Source: Guillardia theta CCMP2712 (lineage: Eukaryota; Cryptophyceae; Pyrenomonadales; Geminigeraceae). Taken from it: DNA of 64,000 bases. Below are positions 1-10,852 of the stretch, one piece after another. Below the pieces are notes generated by a model that did not search any database, was not told where the DNA came from, and saw only the letters and a program-made list of their open reading frames with translations. The stretch's first letter is position 1. Every line of letters starts with the position of its first letter. The stretch covers positions 504,873-568,872 of the forward strand of contig NW_005434650.1 of assembly GCF_000315625.1 (NCBI RefSeq), written 5' to 3'. The translations under genes were made by a program, and so were the position numbers.

Positions 1-1410
1 TTCCTGGAGCAGTTCCGTTTCCTGCGAAAGCAAGTGCTAGAGCAAGGTGCTCTTGGATGGATACAAGGCTCTCCAGGGACAGGGAAGACAACAACAACGC
101 TTTCCTTTTGTATGACGCTGGATATGAACGAGTGGAGCTTCAAATACATCAGACTGAAGGCCAAAGACAACACATTTGTTGTGGCGGTTGAAGGCAATAA
201 GAGAAAAACATGCTCTGTCGCCAAGGCTGAGAGGAAACAGTTGACACAGTTGCTTGAAGAGTTGTCAGGCGGCAAGAAGAGCCTCCTGGTACTCGACGGC
301 TATTTGACACACCAAGAATATCATATCAAAGCTTTGGATGCTTGTATAATATGGCGGAATGCTGACAGGCAAAATCGACGTCTTGTGGTTGTGACGTCAA
401 TGGCTTCTCGAGGAAAGACCTACGAAGAAGAGGAGAAACACATGCAGCTGGAGCAGCACATAGTTCCATCATGGAGGATCGATGAATATCTAGATGCAGT
501 GCAGCTCGACGAGTTTTACGACAAAGTGAAAGCCAATCTGGAGATGGATGTGGACGCAGACATTTTGGGTGTCAAAGTAACAAATGGGCCGAAATCGAAA
601 GAACAGCGGGTGAATCATAAGCATTACCTCGCAGGTGCGTCATGTCGGTACATGTTCGACATAACTTCGGAGAAGGTCCTTGAGTACTTGGATCTTGCGT
701 TTCAAAGAGCTCCAAACTTACAAGATCTTTTTCGGGGCAATGTAGGCGCTTCGGCAGCAGATATGACAAATCGGTTGATTGCTACTTTCGTAGTTCAGAA
801 GAGGGTGGTCTGGTATCCTGTGAGTAAGTACGTAGCCAGCAATCTTACGGCGTCCGTTGGAGCAGTTGACATGCTGAGAAAGATGTTTACTACCTTCAAA
901 GGCCCGCGAGCCATGCATGGACATCTTTTGGAGATGCTCTTTTTCGAGGAAGTCAGACGAGACCTGAGCATCACTTATGAAAAATCAAATCAGCCTGAAG
1001 TCTTGAAAGCATGTAATTTCGTTGTAAACTTCGATCCGTCACAACAGACTGACTTGCTACCTCACGAAAGGGTGTGTTACAAGCCAATCAGTGAATTTCA
1101 AGGTGGCTACGACGCATTGATTGTAGATCAAATCAAGAAGGTCGTACAGTTTTTCCAGATGACGGTGGCAATGGATCACTCTTTCAAGCTCTCGTACTTC
1201 TTGAGTGCTCTTGAGGCTCTCAGGATTCCGCCAGGTAGGACATGGACCATACGGATCGTTGTTGTCGTCCCGCCAGAGAATAGGTGGTCGTTTCGAATAG
1301 CCCCTGTCAAGGATGACGGGGCGCTGGAGCAGTACATGTGGACGAAATGGCTGGAACGGTCGATGGCCGAGGTGGCCAGTATTGATTTCGATCGAGGGTA
1401 CATTGGATAG
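1..1410 (+). CDS. P-loop NTPase, 5' truncated; tentatively Crinkler/RHS-like
   Basis: The frame is open from base 1 (FLEQFRFLRKQVLEQG...) to a TAG at 1408-1410, so the gene starts outside the window and about 469 residues are seen. A clear Walker A motif, GSPGTGKTTTT, sits near residue 23, and a hydrophobic strand ending in Asp-Gly (SLLVLDGYL, near residue 94) could be Walker B. No other domain is recognised. The arrangement of a GxPGTGK loop, a short insert and an LDG strand recalls the NTPase module of Crinkler and retrotransposon-hot-spot-type proteins, which are multicopy in many protists. That family call is an inference from motif spacing only. No intron is evident in the visible part. 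No membrane segment or signal is seen. Alternative: an unrelated STAND-type or AAA-type ATPase. Confidence 0.6.
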   Translation, partial: FLEQFRFLRKQVLEQGALGWIQGSPGTGKTTTTLSFCMTLDMNEWSFKYIRLKAKDNTFVVAVEGNKRKTCSVAKAERKQLTQLLEELSGGKKSLLVLDGYLTHQEYHIKALDACIIWRNADRQNRRLVVVTSMASRGKTYEEEEKHMQLEQHIVPSWRIDEYLDAVQLDEFYDKVKANLEMDVDADILGVKVTNGPKSKEQRVNHKHYLAGASCRYMFDITSEKVLEYLDLAFQRAPNLQDLFRGNVGASAADMTNRLIATFVVQKRVVWYPVSKYVASNLTASVGAVDMLRKMFTTFKGPRAMHGHLLEMLFFEEVRRDLSITYEKSNQPEVLKACNFVVNFDPSQQTDLLPHERVCYKPISEFQGGYDALIVDQIKKVVQFFQMTVAMDHSFKLSYFLSALEALRIPPGRTWTIRIVVVVPPENRWSFRIAPVKDDGALEQYMWTKWLERSMAEVASIDFDRGYIG

Positions 1411-3819
1411 TGAAGAGTCGGGAAGCCAATCATCGTTGCTGGGCGCTACAGTCTTTGAATCATGAATTGGGGATATTGGCCGTGAATGGTTTTGCACATA
1501 GAGTGAGTTCTGATCTCATCGCATACCCTCTTTTCCCGTCCTGCTGCTTCACCCCCCCCTCACCGCCTGCCTCAGTATGACATTGGGGGAACTGTCCCCG
1601 CACCTTCTCCTCCTCCTCCTTTCTAGATATTTTTCCCGTAGATTTGCGCGTAGGTCACCTGCTATCACCTGCGTGCTGTTCATGTAGTGAAGCAACAAGG
1701 GTCATGGAGTCACCAGCACCTTTGCTCGATCCATCAGGATGTGCAGCTCAGCTCCATCTCTGGTAGAAACGAGACAAATCGGGCATAAGGACTTGTCTCG
1801 AGATTTTCGTCCTTGTTGCAATTCGCAGCTCTCTCGCAAAGGGGACAAAAATCTCCTGGACGGGTGAAGCGTCCTTCTCCAAGAGTTGCGAAGCATTTGG
1901 TGGACAGCACCTCACCAGCAATCTATTGTCTGCAGCTTGATCGAAGGCTGTCGTTGCGTCTGAAATAGTGCAGATGACTTTTTAGGATCATTCACATGTG
2001 AGATTGAGTGAAGAGGTGGGTGAGCTGGAGAAATGGGCGAGAAAAGTGCATTGAGTTACCTAGGTTCAAATCAGACCTGCTTAGATGGTCTCTCTCGTAA
2101 ACAGTGGTGTAAGCAGTTCAGAATAGCACACTGACAATCATTGTAACACAGGGCAATATGCAGCGACTAAAGGCATTGATCTATGCAAGAGTAGGGTGAG
2201 AACGCCTCCCATGGAATCCAATGCTCCCACCAGTCAGTGACATTGTGACATTCAAGGTGAGCAGTGCAGGGATCAGTGGACATGGCCGTGGAGGAGAGAA
2301 TGGGATAGGAGAGGAGAAGAAGGGAGGGGAGGGGAGCAGACAGAAGTAGAGGAGAGGGGCATTGTGTGAGCCAAGTGGACACATCCCGAGACCATTAACA
2401 AGAATATGTCATGATGAGGAAACAAGTTGATGAAGAAAGACTTGTATCATGCAATCTGTTGGTCAGTCACAACCGTGCTTCGACGCCATCGAACATCTAG
2501 ATAGCAGGGCTTCTCTAGTCCTTTACGAGGCGACATGAGAGAACGAAAGCTCTCGTTGCCAATGTGGACTCAGCTTGAAGGACTGAGGTGATGCTCGTGA
2601 GAGTAGAAGGATGAAATCCCTCACTGCTCAACTAAAACGAGAGACTTGGATGGGATCGAACGAGGATGGGTCAACGTGCGGGGCGTTAAGTATCCGAGGA
2701 TGGGTCAACGTGCGGGACGTGGAGCCCTGTCATGGTTGCCATTCAACTTTCCATCAAGTGCAAACAAAAGTTCAGCTTGCAGTTTCCTCGCGTCATCCAT
2801 CTAAGGAAAGCAGAGATCTGCAACACCACGCTCGTCATGAGCGATAACCTCTCATATCATACCAGCACCGCAGTGTTTTCTATTCCAATTTTCCGATCTA
2901 TCATCATGTCCTGAGGGTGTAAGGGCATCAGCTTACGTTCCTCGGCAGCATGCCTCAACATGCCAACAGTCGGCAGGAGCAAGCGAATGTCAACTTCTTG
3001 TTTCATTTCCTCCGGAGCTCCGTCGGAGTGGAGCGAGAGGTTGCTGTTGGGGGGGAATACAGTCAGAGATGCAGCTGCTCTCAGTAGAATCACCTCGATA
3101 TGGTTGGGAGCGACTTGGAGCCTGCAGGAACAGCTGCGTTCCAAATCTTCCCTTTCCAAGTCTCTGGGGTCATTTTCTTGCTATCTGTCGATGTTTCCCT
3201 CATACCAGATCGGCTTCTTGATGTGCAAGTGCATCAACCTGGCCTAAGGTCTGACCGTCCCTGCGAGCCACCTGTCACATGGACTGAAGAGCTACTTGAA
3301 TGTAATTTGTCGAGTGACTGACGTGACTCACGGACAGCCTTGACCATCCGATCTGCCCTCTCCGGGGGCCTCCGAGACCCTTCAAGTCATCGCTCTACCA
3401 CCAGCACTCGAAAGCCCCGAGGCTGATCAGTGACTCGAAGTATGAGAGACGCCATGAAGGGACGTCGAGAGCACTGTGACGGCACCAGGGGACAGGAACA
3501 TCAAGAGACGGGACTGAGTCTCTTGTCCGAGGATTGCTTCACTTTGCTATTCAAACAGAACAAGGGAGATCGGCCTAGCACATTCTTTGTACAATTCAAG
3601 AGCAGCTCTGTCGCAGTTCAAAGATCTTCATTCACAGTCGATTCACACTTAATTAAAACACAATCAATCATCACAATCATTCTTCGATTCACAGATAGCA
3701 ATCGAATCCAAACTCGTACACCGATCCCCACGAAAGGAGATCGGCCTACCTTCAAGCCATGAAAGGTTCGATAGTCTCCGACCTTGGGAGTAAATCGTCA
3801 GAGGCTGTCAACGCATCAA
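1411..3819. other. Intergenic, no gene supported
   Basis: Several overlapping short open frames occur on both strands (for example 2857-3159 minus), but none shows a recognisable domain or a convincing splice-phase series. Two near-identical 24-25 base segments (cgaggatgggtcaacgtgcg) recur around 2660 and 2697. Nothing else is seen. Confidence 0.4.
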
Positions 3820-4511
3820 TCATCCTTGCCTGGCATGGAAGACAAGCGGAGTAATCTCTGCTCCAAACGGCCACAATGCAAGTTGTGCTAGCTTAATGTG
3901 CCTGAAGGACAAGTCAGCTGGTGTCGTTCAGTTGTGCATGCTTACTGCACAGCGAATGGAATCCCGATGATGGTGCACGTGTACAAGAACGCCCAGAACA
4001 CATGCACGAGGGCTATCAGAATGCCCATCGGCAACCAGCTGAAGATTGATGTCAAGAAGAGATATTGCTCTTCAGCATGTTCTTCTTACATGACGTTTCC
4101 CAAGAACGTGCAAGGCTCAGCAGGTTCATACACAATCGATTGTCCGAAGGGAAATCTGAGGGTAAGAAAGGAGATGATGAGCCCGAAACATAGTGTAAGG
4201 TGGTGGCAGGGGGTAAAAACTCACAGGCTCAGACCCGAGAGCTTGAAGCACTGGTGCGCACATGGGATACCCACAATAGTGATACAGCACAGAAGTCCAG
4301 CGATCAACCAGACGATCGCAGACTGCAAACCCCCGAAGACTACCCACATAAAGTTTCCGAGCCAGCTCCATACACCCCTGCTTGACATGTCAAGAATAGC
4401 AAGGCTGCCAGCATCATGTAGCGACCTCCCATCTTCAATCTCTATCGTTATCCTCCTGGTGGAATATGGTACGTATTCCGGTGCTGACGGCTCGGGCACA
4501 TCGAAAGACAT
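3820..4511 (-). CDS. YccF (DUF307) domain membrane protein, 4 exons
   Basis: Exons on the minus strand are 4511-4225, 4155-4090, 4038-3946 and 3901-3820, joined by GT-AG introns of 43-69 nt with consistent phases, giving 175 residues. The protein has the two tandem halves of the YccF family. The first half has a hydrophobic segment (GNFMWVVFGGLQSAIVWLIA), then CITIVGIP and FPFGQ. The second half has GILIALVHVFWAF, then CTIIGIPFA and LWPFGAE. The paired IxGIP and PFG signatures are diagnostic. YccF is known as a bacterial inner-membrane component of unknown function, about 120-150 residues long. This copy has about 45 extra N-terminal residues (MSFDVPEPSAPEY...). The ATG at 4511 is preferred over an upstream GTG in frame. 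Four exons show it is a resident nuclear gene. Function is unknown. Confidence 0.85.
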
Positions 4512-4582
4512 CCTGACAGGCACCGCCGTCAGTCTGAAAACAGGAGAGTATCCACAAGCAATTGCACGTTTTTCAAATCAAT

Positions 4583-4668
4583 TCCTGTCCTCCTGTCCTC
4601 CTGTCCTCCTGTCCTCCTGTCCTCCTGTCCTCCTGTCCTCCTGTCCTCCTGTCCTCCTGTCCTCCTGA
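4583..4668. repeat. 8-bp tandem repeat (TCCTCCTG)n
   Basis: About ten perfect copies of an 8-base unit lie just upstream of the YccF gene start. The perfection of the copies suggests recent slippage. Confidence 0.9.
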
Positions 4669-4824
4669 CTCGCAATCGCTCCCTGCCTCGACTCATTTTT
4701 GCTGGACGCATTTGTGCACGATTTGAGAACTTCAAACTTTGAGGTAAAACTTTCAGTTCGTTGTTGGTGAAACTTTCAACAAGAACTTCCAACAAAAATG
4801 AAAGTTTTAAGGAGATGAGGATGC

Positions 4825-4990
4825 GATGAGATGAGATGAGATGAGATGAGATGAGATGAGACGGGATGGGACGGGATGGGATGGGACGGGACGGGATGGG
4901 ACGGGATGGGACGGGACGGGACGGGATGGGACGGGATGGGATGGGATGGGACGGGATGAGATGAGATGAGATGAGATGAGATGAGATGAG
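4825..4990. repeat. Pentanucleotide array (GATGA / GGGAY variants)
   Basis: A continuous 5-base period runs for about 165 bases. The flanks are GATGA units and the centre is a mosaic of GACGG and GATGG units. The symmetric arrangement of variants suggests repeat expansion from the middle of an older array. Confidence 0.9.
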
Positions 4991-5289
4991 AAGCGAAACT
5001 TGTAGTTTCGTATTCAGAAAAGATGTTGTAATAAAAAAATCCGTTGAACCAAGCACAGTCAACGACCCAACAGGGTCAAGAAAGGATGTCATGCCTTTCT
5101 GTCACAAAGAAGCTGTTTAGCCGATCATGTTGACGATACCTAGAAGCAACGCACGGGAGGAAATTTTGATTGTATTCGAGTTCATAGCAATATTTTCTAC
5201 ATCATTTCTCATATTAAAAAATTACCAGCATGTGGTATCCAATCCTAAATTACATACAAGTACATGACGAGCCTGAGAGTTGAGTCCAA

Positions 5290-5700
5290 CAAGTGCAAGG
5301 TAACATTTCAAGCAACTTCTGTCCCTTGGCCTTCCACTCGGCAAGTTCGTTGAAGTTGCCCAAGGTCCCGTGTGATCCTTCAATCTTGGCTGCTGATGCT
5401 TCCAAGGCCCCTCACCAGGTACCTCCCGTTGTTATCGATCGACTTGGTGCCATCGGCAGATCTCATTGCCAGCAACGCGTGGAAGTAGGGGCTACCAGCT
5501 TTTGTCCTTCCGAACGAATCGATTGATGGGGTCAGAGGCAAACTTCCAGGAATGCTCGTGAAACTCGATGCTGGTGCTCGAGAGACAAGAAGCTTTGTTT
5601 GCTCAGTCAGCACCGTCGTCGAAGAGGAATGAAATAGTGTTTCTTGCATGCTCGTTTCGAGGTGGATTGCAGAGGAGATTAGGAAGATATTGGGAGCAAC
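5290..5700 (-). other. Possible small spliced gene, unassigned
   Basis: The minus strand reads into protein-like blocks in more than one frame: FHEHSWKFASDPINRF near 5510-5560, SADGTKSIDNNGRY near 5420-5465 and GNFNELAEWKAKGQKLLE near 5310-5360. I could not connect them with canonical splice sites without a stop. No family is recognised. It could be a decayed gene or a gene with an exon I mis-framed. Confidence 0.25.
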
Positions 5701-5999
5701 GAGACAGGAGAAGAGAAAGAGTTGTGAAGAGCAGGAGATGTTTCGAATCTCGAGGGACGAGGAGGAGAGGTGGAGGTGGAGGGTGCGGGTGGAGGGGGAG
5801 GGTGCGGTTGCTGATCCCCCGGAAGACTTGAGGATTCGGGGGAAAAGGGCTACATTGCGAGAGTTTGTGGAAAGGACACGATTTTGAGGCGTTTGAACTC
5901 TTGAACACTCTTCTAGAAGATATGTCAGCGTGATCGATCTCGAGAAGATGCGAAAACACATCGTTCTGTATCCGTTTGTCACACTGTTGAACGGAGCAC

Positions 6000-6660
6000 C
6001 GGCTGTCACCAGCGGCCGCTCCGACTGGCCGGGCGGGTCCGACGGTCCCGGGCCGGGCCCGCGACCGCGGCACTGCCCGGCCTCATTCTTCTTTACTCAA
6101 AGTTAAGTTAAAAATCAGTACGAGGACAATAATGAGAGTCGAGGAGGCTTGACCCTGACACTGTCGCACAGGCCAAACGGCTCCGAGTTCCGAAGCAAGT
6201 TCGCCTCAACCCACTGCAACCACGGCCCGATGAGTATGATTCGGAATTCGGGTCACTGAAGCCTCCGAGGCTCTGGATTTTTAACTTATCTTTCCGCCGT
6301 ACCGGACCCTTTACTCAAAGTTAAGTGAAAAATCATTACGTATCTTTCAATGTGAGTAAAAAGAATTCGGTCAGTCAATCATCGCGGCCCGCTGATCCGG
6401 AACTTCGAAGCCTCCCAGTCCGAGCCCACCGGGCCCGGGGGGCAGGCGGCCCGCTAAAAAAACCAAAAAAGAATCTAAAAAGAAATGTAAGGAGTAAAAT
6501 ACTTTGGGGGAGCGCGTGACCACCCCACCCTGTTTCTGACTGGACAAGGACAGATATATCACCCAAAAGACCCGGTTCTTTGAGAGCATTATCGCTTACA
6601 AAGGGCGGGTGACGGATATGTCGGAGCATGGGGTGGGGTATGTGCTCAATGAAGAGTATG
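6000..6660. repeat. GC-rich island with short direct and inverted repeats
   Basis: Two very GC-rich cores (6010-6080 and 6385-6455) flank AT-richer DNA. The string tttactcaaagttaagt occurs at about 6092 and 6308, in each case followed by a nearly matching tail, and its partial reverse complement (gatttttaactta) is at about 6277. G/C-strand-biased sequence follows at 6520-6640 (gcatggggtggggta). It resembles the islands at 12.7, 23.2, 26.5, 35.6 and 52.8 kb and is probably repeat-derived. Confidence 0.55.
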
Positions 6661-6989
6661 CAGTCGGAAAACCTTGGAGGGGAGGGAGGGAGGGAGGGAG
6701 GGAGAGCAGGAGGGAGGGAGAGCAGGAGGAGGAGGAATGTTTGAATTGACTGAGAAAATTCTGATTGGTGTATTAGAATGGCCTAATTGGGATGAATTTT
6801 GCTGTAAAGCTTGTGAGGAGATAGTTTGCAGATGAAAGAGTTCAAATTTGCTTCATTGAGTGGGATAAAGGAAGTTCCCGAGATTTCCCACCTTCCTTCA
6901 CCTTCTTACTTCTAAATCCCTTCTATTCTGTTGGAAAAAATCAGATCTTGGCTGACTTTCAAACAGCAGAGGTGATAGTCTATGAAAAC

Positions 6990-9900
6990 ATGATCAGCAT
7001 CCAACTTAGTACCTTACTTGTGTTCGGCGTCTTTGGAGTATCTTCTGCAACAACGACATGTCTTCTTCCCCTGCTTGCAGGTTCAGATTCCAACTGCCAC
7101 TGTCCGGACGTTTCGAAACAAGCTGAGCTGAAGCCAACGCGCAAGATATTTGCTAGCGCAAGGGGTGGCTCCTCCTGCATGGTCTCAGGGGGGAAGGTGA
7201 AGTGCTGGGGTGACAACTCCTACATGCAGTTTGGGAGTTCAGCTGCCGTGAACCCAGATGGCATCCTCTACACACTGGACATCAATGGGGAGCCCAAGAA
7301 AGTGATCGCAGGGGAGGGCTTTCTATGCGTGATCCTCGTGTCCGGCGATCTCTTCTGCTCGGGCTCGAATTCAGTCGGTCAGGCAGGGATCGGAGGGAAG
7401 AACTGGACCTTGAACATGGTGCAAGTGAACGTCGGTAAGGGGCTCGGGGTGGTCGACGCCGCCGCTGGAGCATGGCACACCTGCGCAATCCTCAACAACA
7501 GCCAGGTGAAGTGCTGGGGTTATCACACTGAGTCACTCCCAGCATGCGGCGTGGGCCCGGTGGCAGCCGACGAGTGGGCGCGGATCATGAAAGCCATGGG
7601 AGATGCCCTGCCCCCCGTGAGCCTGTCAGGAACACCTGTCTCCATCGCAGCAGGGAACTTCCATACCTGTGTCGTGCTTGCGGACGGCAACACCCAGTGC
7701 TGGGGGAGCAACTTTGTGGGAGAGCTGGGGTACGGGGTTGACGGGATAGTCGGCTTCACGAATGAGTCCATCCCCGTGGTTGAGCTTCCAGGCGATCTCT
7801 ACGCCCTCAGGTGAGGCGGTCTCGCGTCTGCCTCCTCTGTCCCTGTTTTCCTCCTACCACTTTCCTTCGCTCCCTTCTCTCCCCCCTTCTTCTTTCCCCC
7901 CTCCCCCTCTCCCTCCCTCCTCCGCTTCTTCGCTCCTTCCTGCTTGCATTTCACCTCTCCTGATGACTTCCACTCCCTCAGAGTATGGGCTGGAGGATTC
8001 TCAACTTGCGTTCTGCTCTCGAACGGGAGAGTCGCTTGCTGGGGACAGAACTCTTGGGGAATGTTGGGGTACTCCGACAGCACCGATCGCGGATCAGACT
8101 ACTCCTCGAGTTTCATGAAAGATTACTTTGTGATGGAAGGAGTTGAGGAGGTCGCCATTGGAAGTTCCTCCTTCTCCTGCTTCTTGTTGCAAGACCAGAC
8201 CGTCCGATGTGTCGGCAACAACGACAAAGGTGAGGCAATTTCGCCTGCCGGGGAAGGTTTTCTGAGAATGTGATGGTGCAGGGCAACTTGGGAATGGTCA
8301 GCCGCTCGACAACTCCATGTTTCGCTACCTTGCGGAGCAGGAAGCATCGATGAATGGCCTGAAGGCGATCAAAGTTGTTGCAGGAATCGATCATGCATGT
8401 GCCGTCCTCGTGAACCTCAGCACTGTCTGCTGGGGAGGAAATCTTTACGGCCAGGTTGGAACAGGGAAGGTGGATCAAACCTCCGGAGCAGTTGTGACGC
8501 AGATCAAGGATGTAGCGGATCAGACTATGTTCGCCTCGTGTTTAAGCAACGCCTATTGCACTCTCCCGACGTGATTTGATTGTCAACTCGTTGCGAGGAA
8601 AATGAGAATTCTCGTTGCAGGCTCGGCAACGGAACCTTCTTGACGGGCAACAAGACGCTTGCGGGAGGGATAGCTCGGGTATCGATGATGCTGACAGGGT
8701 TGCTGCTTGTGGCGTTGAAAAATAATGAGGGAGAGGAGGAGGATGAGGGAGGGAGGGAGGGAGGGAGGGAGGGAGGGAGGGAGGAGGATGAGGAGGAGGC
8801 GGGTTTCTTGGCTTGTTGGCAGAGTGAAGATTGGTCAATGCTTGGGTTGTCCTGACACGATACGCAGGTGATGTGTGACAATGGCTTCACCTTTCAGAAC
8901 GAGTCCAACACGGTCCTGATTCTCAACTGGTGAGTGAGGGAGCCCCGGAAGCGAACACCCCAGGTTGAACTTCTGCCAGTCTTAATTCAGGCCTGGGAAA
9001 GAATGCTACATGGGACAGGCTTCCTCCCAAGGTGTGGTCCCTGACTCTAACTTGTTTTATTCTCTTCTGGTTACCTTATCTTGCTCTACCTTTTGTTTCC
9101 CACTGTCCTTCTGCTGTATGCTCCCCTTGTCTTCTTCTGCATCGTTGCCTAGGGTGAAGTGCATATCAGTGTGTGAAGGAGCAACCTGTTGTCATCAAAA
9201 CTTGTCCCAGCTCGTTGGGCTTGTCGATGGTGAGAAGTCAGTCGAGCGCATGGCGCGGATCTGACAGGTTGTTTAGAGAGGAGGAGGCTGCTTCCTCCCC
9301 ATCAACAGCGGATGTCAGGCTTGGACTGATTGGGCTGGCTGGATCAATCGAAAGTCCCAGGTCTTGCAATTCGATCAGCATACTCTGTCGCTCATCATTG
9401 CTGGTTCCTAGGCTGCATACATGTCATGGTGTATGGAGCAAGATTGCAGTCAGAGCCTGGAAACTGCATCGAACTGGCACCCGTACGCCGGTTGCAGGTG
9501 AGCAGTGGTTTGTTGCCACATTGATCTCTAGAGGATGTTGTACTGCTCCGGTCTGACGTGTCAAACTGATCAGGTACGTCGATGCCAACGGATTCTGCAT
9601 GAAGTATGAGTCTGCGCAGGAGTACTGTGTGAAGAATCCAGGTAATCGTTTGAGATGTCAACACATCAACACTGACTTGACCTTCAGAAAACATCTACTG
9701 CAAGGACGGAGGTCTTAAATGGGCTCTACAGCCGCTGGTGCGATATTTCTTCTTCCTTTTTTCTTGTCTCACATGGCGTTTCAAGGGCAACGCCTCCCAC
9801 CAACCCTCCCAGTGGTACCCCAAGAGTGACGTCTCCTACTACGATTCCTCCAAGACCTTTAGCTGCTCGGTGCCTCTCGTTTCTGTCCTTCCATTCAGCC

Positions 9901-10249
9901 TGACTTGAGTCTGCCCCAGTGCCTGAAGCAGTGCCGATGCCATGGCAGCTACGGCGACGTAGAGTGCGATTGCTACAGCAAACTGGATCTGCCTTCAGGC
10001 TCCGTCGTCCGCACGGATTTCTCCCCAGTCGGCGCGTGAGTTGTCCCATGTTGACTAAAGAGGCGGTTGGACTGAACTTGAACTTGTCAGGGGTGACTTT
10101 GGACGTATCAAGGAGATTTCCAAGTCAAGTTGGGCGTACCAGGTAAGATGATAATGTCTTGTAGCTGCATGGCGGTGCTGACCGTGTTGATCCGGCAGAA
10201 AACGTGCTCCTGTATGTGCGACAAGAGGAATTATTGGGATGACCGATAG
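6990..10249 (+). CDS. Secreted RCC1-repeat plus cysteine-rich protein, 14 exons
   Basis: Exons: 6990-7810, 7982-8229, 8282-8570, 8621-8678, 8868-8929, 8991-9033, 9170-9229, 9412-9497, 9574-9641, 9688-9737, 9786-9869, 9920-10035, 10091-10142, 10199-10249. All phases close, for 695 residues. The 9033/9170 junction is the least certain. The ATG at 6990 opens a signal peptide (MISIQLSTLLVFGVFGVSSA). The N-terminal half has RCC1/BLIP-II-type blade repeats, seen as recurring CxVL..G.v.CWG.N..GqlG units (VKCWGDNSYMQFG, VACWGQNSWGMLG, TVCWGGNLYGQVG). The second half is rich in cysteine (CLKQCRCHGSYGDVECDC, KTCSCMCDK) and the part near exon 5 is sushi-like. No transmembrane helix is seen after the signal, so it is probably secreted or in the endomembrane lumen. 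The intron at 8679-8867 carries a (GGGA)n array. Ligand and role are unknown. Confidence 0.75.
8745..8795. repeat. (GGGA)n array inside an intron
   Basis: A purine-only tetranucleotide array lies within the fourth intron of the RCC1-repeat gene. Arrays of the same unit recur at 6677-6735, 10620-10710, 12331-12656 and 16665-16742. Confidence 0.85.
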
Positions 10250-10852
10250 TTGTTTGTAAACGTCCTTCATAAAAACATGGAGATGTCTCCATCAACCAGG
10301 ATCACTGGCTTCACGGTGGGAGAAGACGTGAGGACTTGAAGCAGCACTGAGGAGGACTGGCGGAACCTTGGAGCAAGGAGGAGGAGGGTGTGTGGTAGTG
10401 AACTGGCAAACGACTCAGTCTTTTGAGCACTGATAGTTGAGTGATAGTGTTACAGAGGTAGCAGCGAGTTAGTGATAGTTACTCAGTAAGCAGATCTTTG
10501 AACACCTTTTCTGCCTTCGTCACTTCAACTAGTGATCTCTCCGAGGCTGGCTCGCTTGGAAGAGTAATGTAATGTTGCTCCCAGCTGGGAGATTAGGTTC
10601 ATATTAGCGCGAGCAGCAGCAGGAAGAGGGAGAGAGGGAAGGGAAGGGAAGGGAAGAAGCGGAGGGAGGGAGGGAGGGAGGGAGGGAGGGAGGGAGGGAA
10701 GGGAGGTCAGTGAGGGTGCGAGGATGATGAAAGTATACATGAATGCCTCTCCCTTCACAAGACCACTTGTCAAATTATCTCCTATAGTTGTCTGTGCTGA
10801 GCTTGATCCCCCTGTTTTAGAACGTGATTCATGCCGCAGGTAAATACCAGTC
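10250..10852. other. Intergenic with (GGGA)n array
   Basis: No open frame with support. A (GGGA)n/(GGGAA)n purine array at about 10620-10710 is the only structure. This stretch probably holds the 3' UTR of the RCC1 gene and the promoter of the next gene. Confidence 0.5.

Noticed and set aside
2065-2090. tRNA B-box-like string (ggttcaaatc)
   Set aside because: No matching A-box, acceptor stem or anticodon arm could be drawn around it. No tRNA or rRNA gene is supported anywhere in the window.
4529-5092. Minus-strand frame of 187 codons with Ser-His-Leu-Ile repeats
   Set aside because: It translates the pentanucleotide and 8-base arrays and has no non-repetitive core.
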